A stretch of 64,000 nucleotides of DNA from Euzebya rosea (GTDB lineage Bacteria; Actinomycetota; Nitriliruptoria; Euzebyales; Euzebyaceae): contig NZ_PGDQ01000009.1 in NCBI RefSeq assembly GCF_003073135.1, forward strand, positions 1-64,000. The letters are read 5' to 3'. This document shows, in pieces, positions 50,830 through 59,284 of the stretch. Each line of letters begins with the position of its first letter. Within the stretch, counting starts at the first letter, position 1. A program made the translations under genes and the position numbers. The notes under the pieces were generated by a model, which saw nothing but the letters and a program-made list of their open reading frames with translations, was not told the DNA's origin and searched no databases.

Positions 50830-52668
50830 ATGAGCCTCCAGATCTCCACCCTCGCCCAGCTGCTTCATGCCCGGGCCGATGCTTCACCAAGCGGTGTCGC
50901 CATCCGGACCAAGGTCAACGGCAGCTGGCAGGACCGCACCTGGGTGCAGGTCCGTGACCGCGCCGACCGGATCGCCGCCGGCCTGCTGACCGCCATGGAC
51001 CTGGAGGACAACGACGTCGTCGGCCTCCTCGGACAGACCAGCGAGGCGTGGGTGACCTGCGACTTCGCGGCGCTGTCCATCGGCCTGCAGACGGTGCCGA
51101 TCTACGCCTCGCTGCACCCGGAGGAGGTCGGCTACGCCCACGTCGACACCGGCATCAAGCTGGTCATCGTCGACGACGCCGCCCAGCTGGAGAAGATCCG
51201 CACCATGCGGAAGGGCTTCACCTTCTTCGAGACCGACTACTCCGCCGACCAGCTGGTCCTGCAGCACGTCGTCGTCATCGACCCCACCGGCATCGACCCG
51301 GCGGACGACTGGGAGTCCCTCGCCGACCTCGAGGCCCGCGGCAAGGAGAAGCTGGACGAGCAGCGGGAGGAGATGACGCGTCGTCGCGAGGCGGCCACTC
51401 CCGACCAGACCGCCACCTACACCTACACCTCCGGGACCACCGGCCCGCCCAAGGCCGTCATCCAGACCCACGACAACCACCTCGCGATGGCCCGCGCGGC
51501 GGAGAAGTCGGCCCTCCTGGACGACGACATGCGCGCGGGCGGACTATTCCTCTTCCTGCCGCTGGCCCACTCCTTCGGTCGCCTGATCCAGTTCTCGGCG
51601 CCGTACATGAACCTGCCGCTGATCATCTCCGCCGTCGCGACGCTGGCCGACGACGCCCGCGAGACCCGCCCCGGCTTCTTCCCGGCCGCCCCGCGTGTCT
51701 ACGAGAAGATGAAGTCCAAGATCGAGACGACCGTGGCCGGCTCGCCGCCCGCCCGTCAGAAGATCTTCGGCTGGGCCCTCGGCGTCGGCAGGCAGACCGT
51801 GCCGTTCCGGACCCAGGGCAAGGAGCTGCCCCTGCTGCTGAAGCTGCAGTACGCGGTCGCGGACAAGGTCGTGCTGTCCAAGCTGCGTGCGCTGCTCGGC
51901 ATGGACCGCAGCAAGGCGCTGCTGTCGGGGTCCGCTCCGCTGGACGCCGAGGTGCACACCTTCTTCCTGGCGCTCGGCCTGGACCTCATCGAGGCGTACG
52001 GCCTGACCGAGACCTGCCCCGGCCTGACCTCCAACCTGCCCGGCGACATGAAGGTCGGGACGGTCGGCAAGGCGCTGCCGGGGGTCGAGCTGCGGATCGC
52101 CAACGACCGGGAGATCCTGGCCAAGGGCCCCAACATCACCCAGGGCTACCTGAACCGTCCCGACGCCACCGGCGACGCCTTCGACGACGAGGGTTGGTTC
52201 CACACCGGTGACGAGGGATCGATCGACGCCGACGGCTTCCTCAAGATCACCGGCCGCAAGAAGGAGCTCATCAAGACCTCCGGCGGCAAGTACGTCGCGC
52301 CGGCCAAGATCGAGGGGTCGCTGAAGCTGCTGCCGATCATCCAGGAAGCGGTCGTCATCGGCGACACCAAGAACTACTGCACCGCCCTGATCTCCATCGA
52401 CCCCGAGGAGCTGGAGGAGTGGGCGAAGCAGCAGGGCATCGCGCCCAGCCAGGACGCTCCCGAGGTCGCCAAGGCCATCGACGCGCACGTCGCCAAGGTC
52501 AACGGTGACCTGGCGAGCTTCGAGACGATCAAGTACTGGAGCCTCGTCCCCGAGCCGCTCAGCGTCGACAACGGCTTCCTGACCGCGTCGCTGAAGGTCA
52601 AGCGCAACGTCGTCCACGACGCCTACGCCGACCTCATCGAGGACATGTACGACGGCAAGAAGAAGTAG
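50830..52668 (+). CDS. Long-chain fatty-acid--CoA ligase (AMP-binding, FadD15-like)
   Basis: 612 residues; ATG at 50830 with GAAAGG upstream. Adenylate-forming enzyme: P-loop TYTYTSGTTGPPKAV (about 195-210), IEAYGLTETCPGLTSN, the hinge/ATP motif DEGWFHTGDEGSIDADGFLKI and C-terminal Lys KITGRKKELIKTSGGK. It activates long-chain fatty acids to acyl-CoA through an acyl-AMP for beta-oxidation or lipid synthesis. Monocistronic, with a strong terminator. Confidence 0.94.
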   Translation: MSLQISTLAQLLHARADASPSGVAIRTKVNGSWQDRTWVQVRDRADRIAAGLLTAMDLEDNDVVGLLGQTSEAWVTCDFAALSIGLQTVPIYASLHPEEVGYAHVDTGIKLVIVDDAAQLEKIRTMRKGFTFFETDYSADQLVLQHVVVIDPTGIDPADDWESLADLEARGKEKLDEQREEMTRRREAATPDQTATYTYTSGTTGPPKAVIQTHDNHLAMARAAEKSALLDDDMRAGGLFLFLPLAHSFGRLIQFSAPYMNLPLIISAVATLADDARETRPGFFPAAPRVYEKMKSKIETTVAGSPPARQKIFGWALGVGRQTVPFRTQGKELPLLLKLQYAVADKVVLSKLRALLGMDRSKALLSGSAPLDAEVHTFFLALGLDLIEAYGLTETCPGLTSNLPGDMKVGTVGKALPGVELRIANDREILAKGPNITQGYLNRPDATGDAFDDEGWFHTGDEGSIDADGFLKITGRKKELIKTSGGKYVAPAKIEGSLKLLPIIQEAVVIGDTKNYCTALISIDPEELEEWAKQQGIAPSQDAPEVAKAIDAHVAKVNGDLASFETIKYWSLVPEPLSVDNGFLTASLKVKRNVVHDAYADLIEDMYDGKKK

Positions 52669-52688
52669 CGCAACCCAGCACACACGAA

Positions 52689-52713
52689 ACGCCCCGGCCA
52701 TCGGCCGGGGCGT
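52689..52713 (+). terminator. Intrinsic terminator after the acyl-CoA ligase gene
   Basis: Perfect 11-bp stem ACGCCCCGGCC / GGCCGGGGCGT with a 3-nt loop, preceded by AA. It lies between convergent genes and may work both ways. Confidence 0.85.
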
Positions 52714-52770
52714 CACGGGCCGGACGGTCCCTGCAGGGGGTGGGGATGCAGGGACGCCCGGCGGGATGGG

Positions 52771-54609
<1,839 letters not shown>

Positions 54610-54656
54610 GGTGTGCAGGGTCCCTTCGGGGTCGGGGAGGGGCTTCCACGGGGTAG

Positions 54657-54677
54657 ACGCCCCGCCCCCGGGTGCGT
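54657..54677 (-). promoter_or_regulatory. GC hairpin in the 5' leader of the subtilase gene
   Basis: On the minus strand ACGC.CCCG-GGGG-CGGG.GCGT forms an 8-bp stem with one bulged A, about 48 nt upstream of the GTG start. The sequence just before it (CCGAATCC..GCTAAC) recalls the 3' part of c-di-AMP (ydaO) riboswitches, but the 5' signature is not present. Confidence 0.35.
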
Positions 54678-54737
54678 TAGCAGGGGATTCGGAGAGACCC
54701 GCGTGCGCCCGCCCGTAACCGGCACCTGACCGATCGT

Positions 54738-54782
54738 TCACATCCATACGATGTGATAGCTGAAGCAAGCAATACGCTTGCT
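54738..54782. promoter_or_regulatory. Two operator-like palindromes between the subtilase and the cyclic-nucleotide-binding gene
   Basis: Palindrome 1 (54738-54756) is TCACATC-N5-GATGTGA. Palindrome 2 (54764-54782) is AGCAAGC-N5-GCTTGCT. Both have perfect 7-bp arms and 5-nt spacers, with centres 26 bp apart (about 2.5 helical turns). The second ends 31 bp before the + strand gene. Confidence 0.7.
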
Positions 54783-54813
54783 CCTGTTCCCCCATCCTCC
54801 GTCAGGAGATCCC

Positions 54814-55227
54814 ATGTTCCGTCGCCGTGACCCCAAGACCGATGTGATCCGTCGTCTGCCGGCGTTCGCTGACCAGCCCGTCCGCCGCGTCGCCGACGCC
54901 AGCAAGGTGCTCGACCTCGTCACCGTCGAGGCCGGCCGCACGCTGCTGACCCAGGGCGAGTTCGGCCACGAGTTCTACCTCGTCGTCGAGGGCCGGGCCC
55001 GCGTCGAGCGGGACGGTCAGGTCATCGCCCACATCAGCGACGGCGCCGTCATCGGCGAGATGGCCCTCGTCGGCCCCGGTCGTCGCAACGCCACCGTCGT
55101 CGCCGAGACCGACATGGTCCTCGCGACCAGCACCCGCCCCTACTTCGCCGGCCTGGTCGCGGACTTCCCCGGCTTCGGCCGCCAGGTCCGCCAGGCCACC
55201 GAGGCCCGCACCGCCGTCCCCGCCTGA
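54814..55227 (+). CDS. Stand-alone cyclic nucleotide-binding domain protein
   Basis: 137 residues; ATG at 54814 with AGGAG upstream. A short helical N-terminus (DVIRRLPAFADQPVRRVADAS) leads to a CAP_ED fold with the phosphate-binding cassette IGEMALVGPGRRNATV (Glu and Arg expected to contact a cyclic nucleotide). No HTH, kinase or channel domain is attached, so it is not a CRP regulator. It may act as a cNMP sink or as a partner subunit. Divergent from the subtilase gene through paired palindromes. Confidence 0.85.
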   Translation: MFRRRDPKTDVIRRLPAFADQPVRRVADASKVLDLVTVEAGRTLLTQGEFGHEFYLVVEGRARVERDGQVIAHISDGAVIGEMALVGPGRRNATVVAETDMVLATSTRPYFAGLVADFPGFGRQVRQATEARTAVPA

Positions 55228-55274
55228 CCGCGCCCAACCCGGGCCGTCCGCCACGCCCGGGCCGCAGTCCGGGC

Positions 55275-55394
55275 ACGCCTGTGTCGGCCAACCACGACGG
55301 GTGGCCGGTTCGGCGACACACCCGAGGGGTGCTGGACCGCGCGGGAACGCCTGTGTCGGCCAACCACGACGGGTGGCCGGTTCGGCGACACACC
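55275..55394. repeat. Tandem pair of 48-bp palindromic repeats, 72-bp period
   Basis: An identical 48-bp unit occurs at 55275-55322 and 55347-55394. Within each, outer arms TGTGTCG/CGACACA and inner arms GGCCAACC/GGTGGCC form a long hairpin. The second copy ends one base before the stop codon (TCA on the plus strand at 55395-55397) of the monooxygenase gene. The pair lies between convergent genes. Confidence 0.88.
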
Positions 55395-56960
55395 TCAGGG
55401 GTGGCCGAGGCAGCGGCGGACGGCGTCGATCACGCCCTGGCAGGGGAGGGGGAGGCGCGCGGCGATGTGGCCGTCCGGCCTGATCACGACGACGCAGCCG
55501 CCGTCCACCTCCAGCGCCCGCCCCACCGCCGATCCGGCCTCCAGCCCCAGGACCGTGATCGGGAGGCCCACGGCGTCCATCTCCTCCTCGCACCGAGCGC
55601 ACGCCCGAACCGCCGCCTCACCGAAGGCCAGCAGCACGATGCCGTCGCCGAACCGCTCGCGCAGTCGACCGCCCTCCACTGGCCCGTCGGGGCACAGCAC
55701 ACCCGGGACCGGCGGCCGCACGACCCCGGCCTCGACGGGGAAGTCGCCCACCTCTGCCGCCGTGGTCAGCGGTGAGTCGAGGTACCAGAACGGTTCGGCC
55801 AGCACCCCGGAGTCGATCAGCGCGCGAGCCGTCGGGTCGGTGACGGCCCGGTCGAGGGTCGCCACCCGATGCCGCCGCTCCTCCTCCGTCCGCGGGGCGA
55901 TGAACCGCATCGTGTCGCCCGTGACCCGCAGGTTCTCCCTCGCCGCTGGCACCCGCTCGGCGGCGTAGCTGTCCAGCAGGTCCGGCCCGGCCCACCCCCG
56001 CTCGACGAACGCCAGCTTCCACGCCAGGTTCTCGGCGTCCTGGATCCCCGAGTTCAGGCCCCGCGCCCCGAACGGCGACATCAGGTGGGCGGCGTCGCCC
56101 GCCAGGAACACCCGCCCGCGCCGCCACGGGTCGGCGATCCGCTGATGGAACCGGTACACGCTGACCCAGTCGATCCGGTACGACGCCTCGCCGACGATCT
56201 GTCGGATCCGCCGGTCGAGCTCGCCGGAGGACCGTGCCTCCTCCAGGGAGAAGTCCGCGGGCACCTGCCAGTCGATCCGCCAGATCGAGCGGGGCTGCTG
56301 GTGGACCAGGACCTGCCGGCCCGGGTTCCACTCCGGGTCGAAGTGGAAGCGCCGTTCGGCCGGGAACGGCAGGTCGGCCTCGATGTCGGCGATGAGGAAC
56401 TGCTCCTCCCACGTCTCGCCGTCGAAGGACGCCCCCACGAGCCGCCGGACCGTCGAGCGCGACCCGTCCGCGCCGATCAGCCACCCACCCTCGACCTCGA
56501 CCGGCCGCCCCCCGACGTCGACGGTCACGACCACCCCGTCCCCGGGCGGCCGCACCCCCGATGCCAGTCCGACGACCCGACACCCCATCCGCAGGTCGAC
56601 CAGCGGTTCGGCGGCGATGCGGTCCAGCAGGTATCCCTCCAGCGCGGACTGGCTGAGGTTGACGAAGGGCGGCAGCGCATCGAGCGGCGTGCTCGGCAGC
56701 TCGACGACCTTGAGCTCGTGCTCCCGGTAGAAGGTCCGGCCGGTCCGCCACGTCACGCCCTCCGCGACCGCGTCACGGGCGACGCCGACACGATGCAGGA
56801 CGTCCAGCACGTCGCGCTGGAAGCAGATGGCCTTCGACCCGACGCGGGTGGGTTCCTGCTCGGCCTCCAGCACCACCGAGCCCACACCGTGACGGGCCAG
56901 CAGCAACGCCGTGGTCATGCCGACGGGACCTCCGCCGGCGATCACCACGGGCCCGGCCAT
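55395..56960 (-). CDS. FAD-dependent aromatic-ring monooxygenase (PheA/TfdB/MhpA type)
   Basis: 521 residues, ATG at 56960. Class A flavoprotein monooxygenase: N-terminal Rossmann VVIAGGGPVGMTTALLLARHG, DG motif LIGADGSRSTVRR and the second FAD motif GRVFLAGDAAHLMSPFG. The C-terminal thioredoxin-like domain typical of phenol-hydroxylase relatives is present. It resembles 3-(3-hydroxyphenyl)propionate and related hydroxylases. First, relative to its own direction third, in a tight operon with MBL and DDN-family genes (4-bp gap to the MBL gene), suggesting aromatic-compound degradation. Confidence 0.9.
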   Translation of the reverse strand: MAGPVVIAGGGPVGMTTALLLARHGVGSVVLEAEQEPTRVGSKAICFQRDVLDVLHRVGVARDAVAEGVTWRTGRTFYREHELKVVELPSTPLDALPPFVNLSQSALEGYLLDRIAAEPLVDLRMGCRVVGLASGVRPPGDGVVVTVDVGGRPVEVEGGWLIGADGSRSTVRRLVGASFDGETWEEQFLIADIEADLPFPAERRFHFDPEWNPGRQVLVHQQPRSIWRIDWQVPADFSLEEARSSGELDRRIRQIVGEASYRIDWVSVYRFHQRIADPWRRGRVFLAGDAAHLMSPFGARGLNSGIQDAENLAWKLAFVERGWAGPDLLDSYAAERVPAARENLRVTGDTMRFIAPRTEEERRHRVATLDRAVTDPTARALIDSGVLAEPFWYLDSPLTTAAEVGDFPVEAGVVRPPVPGVLCPDGPVEGGRLRERFGDGIVLLAFGEAAVRACARCEEEMDAVGLPITVLGLEAGSAVGRALEVDGGCVVVIRPDGHIAARLPLPCQGVIDAVRRCLGHP

Positions 56961-56964
56961 CAGC

Positions 56965-57924
56965 TCACCCCTGGAGCTCCGCCCACACCTCGCGGTCGCG
57001 CTCGGCCGTCCAGATGCGGGGCCGCTCCACCCCGTTCAGCTCGTCCCACAGGCGGGCGACGTCGAAGGGCATGCAGTGCTCGAAGATCGGCCAGTGGCCG
57101 TACGCCTCGAACAAGGCGGCGTGGGCCGCCTCGAAGGCCTGGAGGAGGGTGCCGCCGGCACGGTGGACCGCACCGACCTCGCGACGCATGACCATCAGGA
57201 AGCCGCGGGTCTGCTCGATGGCTCCCGCCACGGCGTCCTCGCCGTGGGCGACCTCGCCGCGACCGCCCACCAACGTCGAGGCACCCAGGTCGGCCACCGC
57301 GTCCAGCGTCGTCGTCGACCAGTCGGCATGGAAGGCGTCTCCCGTGTACAGGGCCGCCTTCGACTCCACCAGGTCGCCGGCGAAGAGGATGCGCTGCGAC
57401 GGCAACCACGCCACCAGGTCGCCCTCGGTGTGGCCACGCCCGCAGTACCGCAGCTCGAGCGACCCGCGTGCCTCGCCCAGCGGGATGGTCATCGTGTCGC
57501 TGAAGGTGACGTCCGGCCAGGTCAGCCCGGGGATGGTCTCGGCGCCCTCGAACAACCGCGGCATCCGGCCGGCCTCCGACGCCCAGTCCTGCTGTCCGCG
57601 CTCGGCGATCAGCGCCCGGGTCAGGTCGTGCGCGACGATCACGTCGGCGTCGAAGGCTGCCGCGCCCAGCGTGCGGACCGCGTGGTAGTGGGTCAGCACG
57701 AGGTAACGGACGGGTTTGTCGGTGTGCTCGCGCAGCTTCGCCAACCACTTGTCGGCCATGTGCGGGGTGGCCCGCGCCTCGATGCAGACGAGGAAGTCGT
57801 CGCCCTCGATCGCCCCGACGGTGGGGTCACCGCCCGCGGTCAGCGCGTAGACCCCGTCGCCGATGACCTCCAGCACCTCCGCCTTGGCGGCGGTGTCGGC
57901 TTCGGAGGCGAACGGCTTGGCCAT
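56965..57924 (-). CDS. MBL-fold metallo-hydrolase with variant metal motif
   Basis: 319 residues; ATG at 57924 overlapping the upstream DDN-gene stop (TGATG). Metallo-beta-lactamase fold: LVLTHYHAVRTLG occupies the HxHxDH position but lacks the Asp and third His. RGHTEGD and ILFAGDLVE provide the His and Asp of later motifs. The HYHAVRxLG variant occurs in a family of SoxH-like or quinoprotein-relay hydrolases. It lies between a DDN-type oxidoreductase and the aromatic monooxygenase. Confidence 0.85.
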   Translation of the reverse strand: MAKPFASEADTAAKAEVLEVIGDGVYALTAGGDPTVGAIEGDDFLVCIEARATPHMADKWLAKLREHTDKPVRYLVLTHYHAVRTLGAAAFDADVIVAHDLTRALIAERGQQDWASEAGRMPRLFEGAETIPGLTWPDVTFSDTMTIPLGEARGSLELRYCGRGHTEGDLVAWLPSQRILFAGDLVESKAALYTGDAFHADWSTTTLDAVADLGASTLVGGRGEVAHGEDAVAGAIEQTRGFLMVMRREVGAVHRAGGTLLQAFEAAHAALFEAYGHWPIFEHCMPFDVARLWDELNGVERPRIWTAERDREVWAELQG

Positions 57925-58361
57925 CAGTCGTCGCGCTCCAGCAGCAGCACCGGGATCACCCGGTCGGTCCGCGTCGCGTAGTCGGCGTAGTCGGGGAAGG
58001 CCTCGACGCAACGGGCCCACCACTCCTCGCGCTCCTCGCCCTCCAGCTCGCGGGCCACGCGGTCGCTGATGATCGGCCCGTCCTGCACCATGCACGCCGG
58101 GTTCGCCACGAGGTTGTGGTACCAGGCTGGGTGTTCCGGGGCTCCGCCGACGGAGGCCACCGCGACGTAGTCGCCGTCGTGGAAGACCCGCATCAGCGGG
58201 GCCTTCCGGAGGTTGCCCGACGTGCGCCCGACGGTGGTCAGCAGGATGACCGGCATCCCGCGCATCGTCGTGCCCCGTCGCCCTTTCGACGACTCGTACT
58301 CCGCAACCTGGTTGCGTACCCACTCGACCGGACTCGGCTCGTATGTTCCTTGTAGAGGCAT
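57924..58361 (-). CDS. Nitroreductase/DDN-family deazaflavin (F420)-dependent oxidoreductase
   Basis: 145 residues; ATG at 58361 with TAGGCT exactly 8 nt upstream on the minus strand and no SD (leaderless). Family pattern PVILLTTVGRTSGNLRKAPLMRV...YVAVASVGGAPEHPAWYHNLVANP is that of Mycobacterium Ddn and Rv3547 relatives, which use F420H2. It implies that the organism makes F420. First gene of the DDN-MBL-monooxygenase operon. Confidence 0.9.
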   Translation of the reverse strand: MPLQGTYEPSPVEWVRNQVAEYESSKGRRGTTMRGMPVILLTTVGRTSGNLRKAPLMRVFHDGDYVAVASVGGAPEHPAWYHNLVANPACMVQDGPIISDRVARELEGEEREEWWARCVEAFPDYADYATRTDRVIPVLLLERDD

Positions 58362-58406
58362 CTACCGTGAGCCTAACGCTGCACCGACGAACAAGGACGG
58401 ACTGAC

Positions 58407-59144
58407 ATGGGATTGCTCGAGGGTCGAGTTGCGCTGATCACCGGCGGCGCACAGGGCATCGGCCTGGCCATCGCCCAACGCTTCAGCGACGAGGGCGCAC
58501 AGGTGGTCATCGCCGACATGCGCGAGGACGCGGCGGTCGAGGCGGCCGGAACGCTGTCGGGCGAGGCGAGCGGGGTCCGCGCCAACGTGACCGACCCCGA
58601 CGACGTCACCGGCATGTTCGAGCACACCATCGAAGCCTTCGGCCGGGTCGACGTGCTGGTCAACAACGCCGGGATCACCCGCGACGCCAGCCTCAAGAAC
58701 ATGACCCTCGACCAGTTCGAGCAGGTCATCGACGTCCACCTGAAGGGCACCTGGCTTGGGCTGAAGGAGGGGCTCGCCCGCATGAAGGACCAGGGGGAGG
58801 GCGGGTCGATGATCAACATGTCGTCGATCTCGGGCAAGGTCGGCAACTTCGGCCAGTCCAACTACGCCGCCGCGAAGGCCGGCATCGTCGGTATGACCAA
58901 GTCGGTGGCCCGTGAGGCCGCACGTGCCAACATCCGCGTCAACGCCATCCAGCCCGGTTTGATCGCGACCGAGATGACCGCCGCCATGCCCAAGGAGGCC
59001 TACGAGGCCGCCGAGAAGGCCATCCCGCTGGGACGCGCCGGGCAGCCCGACGAGATCGCCAAGGTGGCGCTGTTCCTGGCCAGCGACCTGTCGAGCTACT
59101 GCACCGGCATCACGATCGAGGTCGCGGGCGGCCGCCACATGTAG
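58407..59144 (+). CDS. FabG-like short-chain dehydrogenase (3-oxoacyl-ACP reductase type)
   Basis: 245 residues; ATG at 58407 with AAGGAC upstream. Classical SDR: ALITGGAQGIGLAIA, VLVNNAGITRD, Ser of MINMSSISG and YAAAK. The length, EGRVALITG start and TGITIEVAGGRHM end fit FabG/PhaB reductases. The last 27 bp, including the TAG stop, are followed by an imperfect in-frame duplicate in which the stop reads TGG. Divergent from the DDN-MBL-monooxygenase operon. Confidence 0.9.
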   Translation: MGLLEGRVALITGGAQGIGLAIAQRFSDEGAQVVIADMREDAAVEAAGTLSGEASGVRANVTDPDDVTGMFEHTIEAFGRVDVLVNNAGITRDASLKNMTLDQFEQVIDVHLKGTWLGLKEGLARMKDQGEGGSMINMSSISGKVGNFGQSNYAAAKAGIVGMTKSVAREAARANIRVNAIQPGLIATEMTAAMPKEAYEAAEKAIPLGRAGQPDEIAKVALFLASDLSSYCTGITIEVAGGRHM

Positions 59145-59174
59145 GGCGTCGCGAGCGGCCGACACATGTGGGGC
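59121..59174 (+). repeat. 27-bp tandem duplication spanning the fabG-like stop codon
   Basis: Units 59121-59147 and 59148-59174 are identical at 24 of 27 positions. Unit 1 contains the TAG stop (59142-59144); unit 2 has TGG at that place and keeps the same reading frame. Confidence 0.85.
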
Positions 59175-59205
59175 TCGGTCGCCCAGAGGGTTGCCGAAAG
59201 TAGTT

Positions 59206-59279
59206 CCCCGGTTCGTGCAGGAGTTCCTGACGGGCGCGTCAAAAGGAGGCGCACACCCGTCAACCCGAACGAACTGGGG
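59206..59279 (+). promoter_or_regulatory. Branched structured leader RNA upstream of the fungalysin gene
   Basis: An 11-bp outer helix (CCCCGGTTCGT, 59206-59216, with ACGAACTGGGG, 59269-59279; one G-U) encloses hairpin CAGG-AGTT-CCTG (59218-59229) and hairpin ACGGG...CCCGT (59230-59260), whose loop contains AAAAGGAGG. The 3' strand of the outer helix includes the GGGG that serves as SD for the TTG start at 59285, so folding would block translation. It does not match a riboswitch class I recognise. Confidence 0.55.
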
Positions 59280-59284
59280 ACCCC

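Noticed and set aside
54610-54813. c-di-AMP (ydaO) riboswitch upstream of the subtilase
   Set aside because: Only a short CCGAATCC..GCTAAC resemblance was found; the conserved 5' half and GGGGGACCC region are missing.
59241-59262. Short ORF started by the AAAAGGAGG sequence in the fungalysin leader
   Set aside because: No ATG, GTG or TTG follows at usable distance before the annotated TTG start at 59285; it is more likely part of the structured leader.
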